A stretch of 60,440 nt of DNA from Nostoc linckia FACHB-104 (GTDB lineage: Bacteria > Cyanobacteriota > Cyanobacteriia > Cyanobacteriales > Nostocaceae): the NCBI RefSeq assembly GCF_014696615.1, contig NZ_JACJQJ010000051.1:1-60440 (forward strand), read 5' to 3'. The notes beneath the pieces were generated by a model. That model did not search any database. It saw only the letters and a program-made list of their open reading frames with translations, and had not been told where the DNA came from. Positions within the stretch are counted from its first letter, which is position 1. Each line of letters starts with the position of its first letter. Both the position numbers and the translations under genes were made by a program. Shown here one piece after another: positions 18,721 through 26,967 of the stretch.

Positions 18721-19740
18721 ATGGCTCCCGCTGTTTTAATTCAAAATCTGCAAAAGCGCTATGGCACGGTGGAAGCCGTCAAAGATGTCTCATTTCAGGT
18801 AGAACCTGGAGAAATCTTTGGCTTACTCGGCCCCAATGGCGCTGGCAAAACAACTACTCTGCGTGCTTTGTGTACCCTCACCACGCCGGATGCTGGCAAA
18901 ATCGAAGTATCTGGAATTTCGGTGTTGGATAACCCCAGAGTAGCCAGACAAAAGCTAGGTTATGTGGCTCAAGAAGTCGCTTTAGATAAGGTATTAACTG
19001 GTAAAGAACTGCTGCAACTGCAAGCGGCGCTTTATCATCTCCCTAGCGCGGTAGGGAAACAGCGAATTGAGACAGTATTAGATTTACTCAATTTGCAAGA
19101 ATACGCTAATAAAAAAACCGGAACTTATTCAGGCGGTTTACGCAAGCGCCTGGATTTGGCGGCTGGATTACTCCATGCACCAGATGTTTTGGTATTGGAT
19201 GAACCTACTGTAGGGCTTGACATAGAAAGCCGCTTTATTGTGTGGGAATTCTTGCGGAAGCTACGCGCCTCTGGAACCACTGTAGTAATTACCAGCCATT
19301 ATTTAGAAGAAATTGATGCGCTAGCCGATCGCGTGGCGATTATCGATCGCGGCGTTGTGATTGCATCTGGGACACCTTCACAATTAAAAGACCAAGTAGG
19401 AGGCGATCGCATTACTCTGCGAATTCGCGAATTCTCCCCCATTGAAGAAGCCGAAAAAGCTAAACATCTCCTGCAAGCTTTGCCATTGGTGCAGGAAGTA
19501 ATTATCAACAGCGCCCAAGGTAATTCTCTTAATTTGGTAGTCACACCCCAAAATGACGCGCTAATTACCATTCAGCAAGCCTTAAATACAGCTGGCTTAC
19601 CCATTTTCGGCATCGCCCAATCTCGCCCCAGCTTAGATGACGTTTACCTCGCCGCCACCGGACGCACCCTCATGGATGCAGAACTCGCAGCCGTAGCTAA
19701 TCGCGATCCGAAAGCCGAGAAGAAGCAGAATATGAGGTAG
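18721..19740 (+). CDS. ABC transporter ATP-binding protein (DrrA/NodI type)
   Basis: The 339-residue ATPase subunit of an ABC-2 exporter. Walker A is GPNGAGKTT, the signature is YSGGLRKRLDLA, Walker B is VLVLDEPT, and the H-loop is ITSHYLEE. A C-terminal extension of about 100 residues after the nucleotide-binding core is usual for DrrA-like proteins. The frame is open from a TTG at 18697, but the ATG at 18721 gives the normal N-terminus (MAPAVLIQNLQKRYG). The membrane partner lies 171 bp downstream; the gap is filled by low-complexity repeats. The substrate is unknown. Confidence 0.92.
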   Translation: MAPAVLIQNLQKRYGTVEAVKDVSFQVEPGEIFGLLGPNGAGKTTTLRALCTLTTPDAGKIEVSGISVLDNPRVARQKLGYVAQEVALDKVLTGKELLQLQAALYHLPSAVGKQRIETVLDLLNLQEYANKKTGTYSGGLRKRLDLAAGLLHAPDVLVLDEPTVGLDIESRFIVWEFLRKLRASGTTVVITSHYLEEIDALADRVAIIDRGVVIASGTPSQLKDQVGGDRITLRIREFSPIEEAEKAKHLLQALPLVQEVIINSAQGNSLNLVVTPQNDALITIQQALNTAGLPIFGIAQSRPSLDDVYLAATGRTLMDAELAAVANRDPKAEKKQNMR

Positions 19741-19911
19741 GGATTGGGGATTGGGGACTGGGGACTGGGGATAAGGGAGATGAGGGAGATGAGGGAGACA
19801 ATACCAAATGACAAATGACAAATGACAAACCCCAATTACCGATGCCCAATGCCCCATGCCCAATGCCCCATGCCCCATTCCAAAATCTAAAATCCAAAAT
19901 CCAAAATTGTT
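19741..19911. repeat. Short tandem repeat tract between the two ABC genes
   Basis: Successive arrays of GGGGATTGGGGACT, GATGAGGGA, ACAAATG, CAATGCCCCATGCC and CAAAATC units fill the whole spacer. These are the heptamer-like repeats of heterocystous cyanobacteria. They separate two genes that must be co-expressed. Confidence 0.9.
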
Positions 19912-20799
19912 ATGAGTGTTACTCCAAAATCTGATATCAATTGGCAACCAGCAACATCGCTGCAAGGATCTGTTGATGCTACTCCTAATTTTTTTGGTGA
20001 CTTAGTACAAGAGACGCTAGCTTTAACTCGTCGCTTGTTTATTCAGTTGCAACGCCGTCCTTCAACTTTGGTGGCAGGCATTATTCAGCCTGTAATGTGG
20101 CTGGTACTGTTTGGTGCTTTGTTCCAAAATGCTCCTAAAGGACTTTTTGGCAGTACGACAAATTACGGTCAATTCTTAGCCGCTGGCGTAATTGTTTTTA
20201 CAGCATTTGCTGGGGCTTTGAATGCTGGTTTACCAGTAATGTTTGACCGCGAGTTCGGTTTTTTAAATCGCTTACTGGTAGCACCTTTAGCTTCCCGGTT
20301 TTCCATTGTTTTTGCTTCGGCAATTTTTATTATCAGCCAAAGTTTACTGCAAGCGGCAGTAATTGTCGCCGCCGCAGCATTTTTAGGCGCAGGTTTACCA
20401 GATTTAGCAGGACTGGGTGCGATCGCTTTAATTGTCTTCCTCTTGGCTTTGGGTGTCACAGCTATCTCTCTAGGCTTAGCTTTTGCCTTACCGGGACACA
20501 TTGAACTCATCGCCGTAATTTTCGTCACTAACCTACCCCTGTTATTCGCCAGTACAGCCTTGGCACCTTTATCTTTTATGCCCCAGTGGTTGCAGGTTGT
20601 GGCTACTCTAAACCCCCTTAGCTATGCCATTGAACCAATCCGCTATCTCTATCTCCACAGTAATTGGGGATTGGGAAGTGTTGTGATGCAAGCTCCTTGG
20701 GGTGCTGTTACCTTTGGCGGAGCATTATTAATATTACTTGGCTTTGCTGTTGTGGCTTTATTAAGTATTCAACCCCAACTTCGACGAACTCTTGCTTAA
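19912..20799 (+). CDS. ABC-2 type transporter permease
   Basis: A 295-residue integral membrane protein of the ABC2_membrane family with about six hydrophobic segments. PVMFDREFGFLNRLLVAPLAS is the typical cytoplasmic loop, and ALAPLSFMPQWLQVVATLNPLSY is the typical motif before the last helices. It pairs with the upstream ATPase to form an exporter of the daunorubicin/NodJ type. A small secreted protein gene follows 43 bp downstream and may be in the same unit. Confidence 0.92.
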   Translation: MSVTPKSDINWQPATSLQGSVDATPNFFGDLVQETLALTRRLFIQLQRRPSTLVAGIIQPVMWLVLFGALFQNAPKGLFGSTTNYGQFLAAGVIVFTAFAGALNAGLPVMFDREFGFLNRLLVAPLASRFSIVFASAIFIISQSLLQAAVIVAAAAFLGAGLPDLAGLGAIALIVFLLALGVTAISLGLAFALPGHIELIAVIFVTNLPLLFASTALAPLSFMPQWLQVVATLNPLSYAIEPIRYLYLHSNWGLGSVVMQAPWGAVTFGGALLILLGFAVVALLSIQPQLRRTLA

Positions 20800-20842
20800 G
20801 ATATAAGCATAATTTCATTGCAAAATTTAGGGTAAGATTCCC

Positions 20843-21241
20843 ATGAAAAAAATATTCCTACCCCTGACTAAACTCGCAGCCATTACCGTAGCAGGAATTA
20901 GCTTTGCCTCTTTACTAGCTCAACCTAGCTGGGCTCAATTGGGTACAGTTGATTCCATTAATGGTAGCGATCTCAATCAGAATAATGCCAATCCCTTTCC
21001 TGGTGCCGGTAGTTCAGATTTTAATATGTTCAACCTGATTCACCAGGCAAACTTTGGCACTCTCAACTGGAATGCTGACCAGCAAAATCAGCAGCTAGAC
21101 GAAGCCGCCCTAGAGTTTAAAAGAAGACAACAACAAGCAATTCAAAAGGGTGGTCAGCTAGGAACTGCTCCCCAAACTTTGCCAATCATCACACTCCCAC
21201 AAAATCCTTCTGGGGAGCAAACAGCACCAGCAAAAAACTAA
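20843..21241 (+). CDS. Small secreted protein of unknown function
   Basis: A 132-residue protein with a clear Sec signal peptide (KK at the N-terminus, a hydrophobic core, probable cleavage after PSWA before QLGTVDS). The mature part is hydrophilic, Gln/Asn-rich, and ends in a Pro-rich tail. I recognise no domain. It follows the ABC exporter genes by 43 bp and is closed by its own terminator. Confidence 0.8.
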   Translation: MKKIFLPLTKLAAITVAGISFASLLAQPSWAQLGTVDSINGSDLNQNNANPFPGAGSSDFNMFNLIHQANFGTLNWNADQQNQQLDEAALEFKRRQQQAIQKGGQLGTAPQTLPIITLPQNPSGEQTAPAKN

Positions 21242-21271
21242 AAGATTACCAAAAAATCGATTATCCATTAA

Positions 21272-21309
21272 TGAGGGGCACAACGAAGTTTTTCTACGCT
21301 GTGCCCCTA
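21272..21309. terminator. Bidirectional terminator between convergent genes
   Basis: AGGGGCAC and GTGCCCCT form the stem, with a loop rich in T. T residues follow on the plus strand (ATAATTTTG). It serves the secreted-protein gene and probably prxQ on the opposite strand. Confidence 0.75.
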
Positions 21310-21337
21310 TAATTTTGTTGATTTTAAATGGGAAATT

Positions 21338-21775
21338 CTATAACCCTAGAGCAGCTAAAACATCACTGGCGTGAGTAGCTGTATTCACACTGGCATCAAC
21401 ATGGGTAATTTTGCCATTGGGGTCGATGACGTAGGTAACACGCTTAGCGTAACCACCACCATCAACATCATATGCTTTGATCAGGCTGTGGTCACTGTCA
21501 GCCAGTAAAGGAAAATTCAGATTATATTTTGCTGTGAATGCCTGATGGGAAGCTTCATCATCTGCACTCACACCTAGTACGACAATATCTTTACCTTGAT
21601 AATTGGGTTGAGCATCCCGGAAGCTACAAGCTTGTTTTGTGCAGCCTGGGGTGTCATCTTTGGGGTAAAAATATAAAACTACTGTCTTACCTGCAAAATC
21701 AGATAAAGAAACAGTGTTGCCGTTAGTATCTTTGGCGGTAAATTTAGGTGCATCGGTACCGACTGCTAGAGCCAT
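21338..21775 (-). CDS. prxQ: Thioredoxin-dependent peroxiredoxin, PrxQ/Bcp type
   Basis: A 145-residue thiol peroxidase that reduces H2O2 and organic peroxides using thioredoxin. The peroxidatic C45 in DDTPGCTKQACSF is followed at five residues by resolving C50, the atypical 2-Cys arrangement of PrxQ. The active-site Pro/Thr and the later Arg are in place. Length is normal. Confidence 0.94.
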   Translation of the reverse strand: MALAVGTDAPKFTAKDTNGNTVSLSDFAGKTVVLYFYPKDDTPGCTKQACSFRDAQPNYQGKDIVVLGVSADDEASHQAFTAKYNLNFPLLADSDHSLIKAYDVDGGGYAKRVTYVIDPNGKITHVDASVNTATHASDVLAALGL

Positions 21776-21877
21776 AATGAACCCTTCCTATTTCAGATTG
21801 TTGGGGCATTTGAAATTTTACAATAATTTACAATAATTAAATTAATTAATTAAACGTAGAAAATTCCCCAGATTCAA

Positions 21878-22282
21878 ATGGCAGCTGTGAATTCTTCAAA
21901 CCCCAAAGCCTTTTCCTATTCTCCAAGCACCATACAACGTGCGGAGCGATCGCTAATTTGTTCTCCCTTCAACCCTGCTTTATTAATGGCGATGCGTCAG
22001 CAGAGTGTCTCCGTGAGTGCGATCGCTCAAGATAATGGTATCAAGCATGGCTACACCAAGCAGCCGTTATCAGAATTAGCTTGCGATCAAGCTTTAGACT
22101 GGCTAATTCAAGTTGGTGTACTGCGGCGCGAAGTCGATGGACAGGGAATTACAGATAGTTTCCGCCTCACACCCCTAGGTCAAAAATTAGCAGCACAATA
22201 CCAAAATAAAAATTGGCCTCAGCCTTCATGGAGCGATCGCATTCAAAATGCTGTGACTCGTTGGTTTCGACTACCTTTTTAG
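21878..22282 (+). CDS. Conserved cyanobacterial protein with winged-helix-like features
   Basis: A 134-residue protein. The N-terminal SPSTIQRAERSLICSPFNPAL is followed by a segment resembling a DNA-binding wing (LDWLIQVGVLRREVDGQGITDSFRLTPLGQKLA). I recognise it as the type of protein conserved across Nostocales, but know no function. It is divergent from prxQ by 102 bp. It carries HIP1 sites at normal density, so there is no sign of transfer. Confidence 0.7.
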   Translation: MAAVNSSNPKAFSYSPSTIQRAERSLICSPFNPALLMAMRQQSVSVSAIAQDNGIKHGYTKQPLSELACDQALDWLIQVGVLRREVDGQGITDSFRLTPLGQKLAAQYQNKNWPQPSWSDRIQNAVTRWFRLPF

Positions 22283-22428
22283 AATTTGAAACTAATAAGG
22301 TTAGGATGAGGGAGAAAAAGGGAACAATATATACGCAAGCATCGACCCCATTTATAAAATCTTTATCATCAGCATTAGACTGAGTTTGTGCGGTGATGGT
22401 AGGGAGTACAACACGAATGTGGGAAATC

Positions 22429-22451
22429 TAGAGGCAAAATCACGCCTCTAA
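22429..22451 (+). terminator. Possible hairpin terminator
   Basis: TAGAGGC and GCCTCTA form a 7-bp stem around AAAATCAC, about 150 bases after the preceding gene. There is no T-run, so the call is weak. Confidence 0.3.
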
Positions 22452-22546
22452 CTACTTCCTAGCTTGTTACCTGTTGACGAGTGGATTACCAGCTTACCGT
22501 TCAACCCTAAAATTCCGCCCCTTATGTCGAACAACCGATAGTCATT

Positions 22547-24022
22547 ATGAAATCAATTATGGTGGTGGGGACAACATCCCACGCGGGGAAATCACTAATA
22601 ACTACAGCTATCTGTCGCATTCTATCGCGCCGTGGCTGGCGAGTGGCTCCCTTTAAAGGTCAAAATATGGCTTTAAATGCATATGTAACCTCTAGCGGGG
22701 GAGAAATTGGCTACGCCCAAGCAGTGCAAGCTTGGGCGGCGGGAGTTGTACCTTGGGTAGAAATGAACCCAATTTTACTGAAGCCCCAAGGAGATATGAC
22801 TTCGCAAGTCATTCTGAAAGGTAGGCCTGTAGGTAAGGTAAGTGCGGTAGATTACTACGAGCAGTATTTTGAACTGGGTTGGCGGACAATTGAAGAATCC
22901 CTACAACATTTAGGTACAGAATTTGACTTGTTGGTTTGTGAAGGCGCTGGTAGTCCTGCGGAGATTAATCTGAAGCACCGCGACTTGACAAATATGCGAG
23001 TAGCTAAGTATTTAAATGCACCAACTATATTGGTAGTAGATATAGATAGAGGTGGTGCATTTGCTCATGTTATCGGTACTTTAGAGCTATTAGACCAAGA
23101 CGAACGCGATTTAATTAAAGGTATAGTAATTAACAAGTTCCGCGGGCAGCGCTCCATTTTAGAACCAGGTATCAAATGGTTAGAAGCGCGGACTGGTATT
23201 CCTGTGATCGGTGTTATACCTTACTTGGAACATATGTTCCCAGCAGAAGACTCCCTAGATTTATTGGAGAGGAAAGCCCATAAATCCCAAGCTGACCTAG
23301 ATATTGCTGTTCTACGCTTACCCAGAATTTCTAACTTTACCGACTTCGATCCTTTAGAATCAGAACCAACAGTATCCGTAAGATACCTCAACCCCAAGCA
23401 AGATTTAGGGCATCCAGATGCAGTAATCCTACCAGGTACAAAAACCACAATTCCTGACTTGATACTGCTACAAAAAAGCGGCATGGCAGAAGCTATACAA
23501 CACTATGCGGCTTCTGGTGGTACGGTTTTAGGTATTTGCGGCGGCTATCAAATGCTGGGTCAAATCATCGCCGATCCAGAGGGGATAGAAGGACAAGCTG
23601 GCAGATATCAAGGGTTGAATTTATTACCAATCAGAACTGTAATTACCGGACAGAAAATTGCTCGTCAGCGCCAAGTCAGCTCAAACTTCCCGCAAATGGG
23701 CTTACCAGTTTATGGGTTTGAAATTCATCAAGGGCGATCGCGCATTGAACAGCAACCAGATAGTCAAGCCTTTCAACCTCTATTTGATGATATTAATTTA
23801 GGCTTAGTAGATAGTTGTCAATCGGTTTGGGGTACATATCTTCATGGTATCTTTGACAACGGCCCTTGGAGAAGGGCTTGGTTAAATCGCCTCCGTCAAC
23901 AACGGGGTTTAAAATCTCTGCCTACGGGTGTTTCTAACTACCGAGAACAGCGAGAGCAAACTTTGGACTCCCTAGCCACTGAAATTGAAAACCATTTAGA
24001 CTTAACGCCGTTTTTGTCTTAG
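22547..24022 (+). CDS. cobQ: Cobyric acid synthase (adenosylcobyrinic acid a,c-diamide amidotransferase)
   Basis: A 491-residue enzyme amidating four carboxyl groups of the corrin ring in B12 synthesis. The N-terminal DTB synthetase-like P-loop domain begins MVVGTTSHAGKS. The C-terminal class I glutamine amidotransferase domain has nucleophile C331 in LGICGGYQ and H433 in YLHGIFD. Length is normal. No cobalamin riboswitch motif was recognised in the 264-bp upstream gap. A ferredoxin gene follows by 15 bp, so the two are likely one operon. Confidence 0.95.
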   Translation: MKSIMVVGTTSHAGKSLITTAICRILSRRGWRVAPFKGQNMALNAYVTSSGGEIGYAQAVQAWAAGVVPWVEMNPILLKPQGDMTSQVILKGRPVGKVSAVDYYEQYFELGWRTIEESLQHLGTEFDLLVCEGAGSPAEINLKHRDLTNMRVAKYLNAPTILVVDIDRGGAFAHVIGTLELLDQDERDLIKGIVINKFRGQRSILEPGIKWLEARTGIPVIGVIPYLEHMFPAEDSLDLLERKAHKSQADLDIAVLRLPRISNFTDFDPLESEPTVSVRYLNPKQDLGHPDAVILPGTKTTIPDLILLQKSGMAEAIQHYAASGGTVLGICGGYQMLGQIIADPEGIEGQAGRYQGLNLLPIRTVITGQKIARQRQVSSNFPQMGLPVYGFEIHQGRSRIEQQPDSQAFQPLFDDINLGLVDSCQSVWGTYLHGIFDNGPWRRAWLNRLRQQRGLKSLPTGVSNYREQREQTLDSLATEIENHLDLTPFLS

Positions 24023-24037
24023 AGAGGTTGGTATTTG

Positions 24038-24277
24038 ATGAATGTTCGCGTCCACTTTTTACCAGATGATGTCACAGTAGAAGCTGAAGTAGGAGAACCC
24101 CTGTTAGATGTAGCAGAACGGGCGGGGATATTTATCCCTACTGGCTGTCTCATGGGGACTTGTCACGCTTGTACAGTGGAATTAGAAGATGGAGAAACTA
24201 TCCGCGCTTGTATCACAGCAGTACCCCCAGGACGCGAACAATTAACTATTAATCTCTTTAGTGACCCAACTTGGTAA
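24038..24277 (+). CDS. Short 2Fe-2S ferredoxin
   Basis: A 79-residue plant-type ferredoxin fold with the cluster ligands C37, C42, C45 and C58. The last spacing (12 residues) is much shorter than the 29 of photosynthetic PetF, so this is a specialised small ferredoxin. The ATG at 24038 is preferred over the TTG one codon before. It starts 15 bp after cobQ, suggesting an electron-transfer role in, or co-regulation with, B12 synthesis; that link is inference. Confidence 0.88.
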   Translation: MNVRVHFLPDDVTVEAEVGEPLLDVAERAGIFIPTGCLMGTCHACTVELEDGETIRACITAVPPGREQLTINLFSDPTW

Positions 24278-24286
24278 TAATAGCAA

Positions 24287-24313
24287 AGTGCTGAGTGCTG
24301 AGTGCTGAGTGCT
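24287..24313. repeat. Heptamer array GTGCTGA
   Basis: About four copies of the 7-base unit AGTGCTG stand directly after the ferredoxin gene. The same unit is found inside the copper ATPase gene near 36150. Confidence 0.85.
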
Positions 24314-24449
24314 TGTCTGTACCTCACTAGTATGGAAATTGCTATCAATGCCAATTCAACCCATTTACTTTGTAACCCCTACTTTTTGAGAATCGGGTTT
24401 TATTCCTAAATCCTATAGCGTTCCCGGTTCCCTGTTCTCTTGAGAAACT

Positions 24450-24809
24450 TTAGCCTTCATCCTTCCTTGCTAAAGCATATTCCTTAAACCTTTCCAAATC
24501 CGCTTGAATTGTGGACTCCACCGCCCGTCCTAAAAATAAGTTATCCATGATTTTGCCAATGATTCCTGGAATGGCATAGGAAACGGTGAGCTTCACGATA
24601 CTACTATTATGGCGATCGTAAAAACGAATCGCCCCTTGATTTGGCAACCCATCAATCGATTGCCATTGAATAATCTGATTGGGTATAACTTTGAGAATCT
24701 GAGATTTCCAGGTAAAATCCAGACCGCCAGTACTTAGCTTCCAAATAGATATATCTGGATTATCGGGTGGAATCTTCACTGAATCAATCCACTTCATCCA
24801 TTTGGGCAT
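24450..24809 (-). CDS. SRPBCC (polyketide cyclase/START-like) protein, 5' end interrupted
   Basis: A 119-residue frame from the first in-frame ATG (24809). It reads as the main part of an SRPBCC lipid-binding fold, with WMKWIDSVKI, TWKSQILKVIPNQIIQWQS and YAIPGIIGKIMDNLFLGRAVE. The frame stays open 27 codons further upstream and encodes the missing first strand and helix (DWLEHSVQVEVEAPIDFVW). It is then stopped by TGA at 24891-24893. Immediately before that TGA is an ATG at 24894-24896 with AGAGG at good spacing, so the ancestral start seems to be ATG-TGA-GAC. The gene follows zeta-carotene desaturase by 38 bp and is probably co-transcribed; a like pairing is known in Synechocystis (slr0940/slr0941). 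Confidence 0.75.
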   Translation of the reverse strand: MPKWMKWIDSVKIPPDNPDISIWKLSTGGLDFTWKSQILKVIPNQIIQWQSIDGLPNQGAIRFYDRHNSSIVKLTVSYAIPGIIGKIMDNLFLGRAVESTIQADLERFKEYALARKDEG

Positions 24810-24933
24810 TTGTTCTAAATCAGACCAGAGGCTCCAGACAAAATCTATAGGAGCCTCTACTTCTACCTGTACACTATGCTCTAGCCAGTCTCACATTTTT
24901 TCCTCTGCGCCTTTTGTTGCTGAGTGCGGTTCG

Positions 24934-26373
24934 TTATTGCTTCAAATTCTCTAAAATTACTTTTGCTGCCCGCCTTCCGGAAATTGTTGCTCCTTCCATA
25001 CTATCGATATAGTCTTGCTGAGTGTAACTACCTGCCAAGAAGAAATTCGGCACAGGTGTCTTTTGGTTAGGACGATATACATCCATACCTGGCGCTTCGC
25101 GGTAGAGAGATTGGGCAAGTTTGACTACGTTGTACCAAGTCATATTTAACTCCCGCGATGAGGGGAAGAGTTCATGCACTTGAGCAAGGACGTGCTGGGC
25201 GATCGCTTCGTTGCTTTGTTTAATAAATGGATCTCCCGGTGTCAGTACTAACTGCAATAATGACCCCTGTCCTGGGCGATAATAATCCGCAGGGCTACTC
25301 AGTGCTAAATCGGAAAAGCAAGAAAAGTCAGCATCGGCAGTATAAAGTAAATTATCTATGCCAGCTGCATGATTTAGCTGTTTGCGTTTTTCCTCATCTT
25401 GCAGTTCTGTTACCCAACCATCAAATCTCAGTTGTACTGTTGCTACCGGCACAGCATCTAGTTTGTAGATATTGTCAAATTCTGACCACTTCCGCCACTG
25501 CTGAGGTAATATCCGCTGAATCCCTGGGACATCACAGGCGAAGACATAGGCATCAGCAGTAATTACTTCTTCTGTATCACCTTGGGCAACTACCATCCCA
25601 GTTACACGGGTTTCTTTATCTGATTCCACAAACTGAATTTCCCGCACTTGCCGACGGGTGTAAACTTGCGTGCCTCTAGCAGCCAAATATTCCAATATGG
25701 GTTTATGTAAATATTCATGAGGGGAACCTTCCAGCATCCGCAGTATAGAAGCCTCAGTTCTGACAGCGAAAAACTGAAAGATTGTCAGCATACAGCGGGC
25801 AGAGATATTTTCGCAATCAATAAATCCTAAGGCGTAAGCGATGGGGTTCCACATCCGCTTAATGCTACCTTGGCTACCACCGTGACTGCGAAACCAGTCA
25901 GCAAAGCTAATTTTATCCAAATCGCGAATAGTTTTCATCGCCCCCTCAAAGTCCACTAAACCCCGAACTATTGGGCTAGTGCCTAAGGCGATCGCATTTT
26001 GTAATTTATCTTGTAATGATAGTTGAGAAGTTGTGAAAAATGCCTTTAAACCATTAAAAGGCGCACCTGTGAAGAAACGAAAATCTAAAGCACCAGTACG
26101 CCCACCTTTGTTGATGAAAGTATGGGTATGTTCTTTCAGGCGTAAATTGTCTATTGCCCCTACCTTCTTCATTAATTCAAAAAGCTGATAGTAGCAGCCG
26201 AAAAACACGTGCAACCCCATTTCAATATGGTTGCCATCGCCATCTACCCAGCTGCCAACTTTACCCCCAACAAATGGACGGGATTCAAAAATCTGTATTT
26301 CACAGCCAGCATCAGCTAAATCTACGGCAGTGGCTAATCCTGCCAGTCCCGCACCTACGATTGCAACGCGCAT
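24934..26373 (-). CDS. crtQ: Plant-type zeta-carotene desaturase
   Basis: A 479-residue FAD enzyme converting zeta-carotene to lycopene in the CrtP/CrtQ (PDS/ZDS) carotenoid route. The N-terminal dinucleotide-binding motif is [21 protein letters not shown], with the acidic end IFESR. GGKVGSW and the C-terminal [22 protein letters not shown] are family signatures. Length is typical. It heads an operon with the SRPBCC protein. Confidence 0.95.
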   Translation of the reverse strand: MRVAIVGAGLAGLATAVDLADAGCEIQIFESRPFVGGKVGSWVDGDGNHIEMGLHVFFGCYYQLFELMKKVGAIDNLRLKEHTHTFINKGGRTGALDFRFFTGAPFNGLKAFFTTSQLSLQDKLQNAIALGTSPIVRGLVDFEGAMKTIRDLDKISFADWFRSHGGSQGSIKRMWNPIAYALGFIDCENISARCMLTIFQFFAVRTEASILRMLEGSPHEYLHKPILEYLAARGTQVYTRRQVREIQFVESDKETRVTGMVVAQGDTEEVITADAYVFACDVPGIQRILPQQWRKWSEFDNIYKLDAVPVATVQLRFDGWVTELQDEEKRKQLNHAAGIDNLLYTADADFSCFSDLALSSPADYYRPGQGSLLQLVLTPGDPFIKQSNEAIAQHVLAQVHELFPSSRELNMTWYNVVKLAQSLYREAPGMDVYRPNQKTPVPNFFLAGSYTQQDYIDSMEGATISGRRAAKVILENLKQ

Positions 26374-26790
26374 TCCGTCGTTCCTTTTCAGTTTCTTTAC
26401 AGATTGTAACTGGCTTGGTGTCGGAATTTGCTATTTATATGCAGCTGATTACCAGATATGAAAACATGAGAGTTTGTTTACACAAGACTCTCATGAACAA
26501 GAGACTAGAGGATAAAGACAATTCAAAATCCAGAAATTTTCTTTGAAGTTAACATTCCTACAAATTTTACAACGCTACTTGACATCATTTGCTACATCGA
26601 GGCTACCCCAACATACATATCATTTAAGTCTGCAACCCTCTCTAATGTGGTAGCCTCTACAACCCACCACCTACTTCACTGTAGTCTTCTCCTAAAAGAG
26701 AAGACTAAGTGATTATTTATTGACTTATCACCTATTTGGATGATATTGAAATAAAAACAAGTATTTAAAGGATTGTTGACAAATACCTGT
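26374..26790. other. Intergenic region with two inverted repeats
   Basis: A 9-bp inverted repeat (CATGAGAGT ... ACTCTCATG) lies near 26466-26494. A perfect 10-bp hairpin (TAGTCTTCTC/GAGAAGACTA) lies at 26682-26707. Frames in this stretch are short and unconvincing. Confidence 0.5.
26682..26707. terminator. 10-bp perfect hairpin, possible terminator
   Basis: TAGTCTTCTC (26682-26691) pairs with GAGAAGACTA (26698-26707) around CTAAAA. It lies about 85 bases past the stop of the small ribbon-helix-helix gene on the minus strand. There is no T-tract on either side. Confidence 0.4.
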
Positions 26791-26967
26791 CTACCTGCTT
26801 ACTTCTTTAGTCTCTTCAGCAATAGATAAACCTCTGATCAGTTCCCGAATTACATCAGTTGCTGGTCTCCCAGTTTGCTGACAGTATTGTTCGAGTTTTT
26901 CAGCTTCCTGTGCTGCGAGATTGACAGTTATACGTTTGACAGCCCACTTCTTATTTGTCATTATCAT
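26791..26967 (-). CDS. Small ribbon-helix-helix (CopG/Arc-like) protein
   Basis: A 58-residue protein. The basic strand KWAVKRITVNLA is followed by helix QEAEKLEQYCQQTG, a turn RPATD and helix VIRELIRGLSI. This is the strand-helix-helix layout of RHH transcription factors and of antitoxins. The G-R-P-A-T turn is typical. ATG at 26967 or the second Met at 26961 could be the start. There is no toxin gene beside it; it lies alone at the edge of a gene-poor stretch. It may be a free regulator binding DNA as a dimer. Confidence 0.75.
   Translation of the reverse strand: MIMTNKKWAVKRITVNLAAQEAEKLEQYCQQTGRPATDVIRELIRGLSIAEETKEVSR

Noticed and set aside
22283-22546. Cobalamin riboswitch upstream of cobQ
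   Set aside because: I looked for a B12-box-like sequence (GCCACTG) and found none. A covariance model search would settle it.
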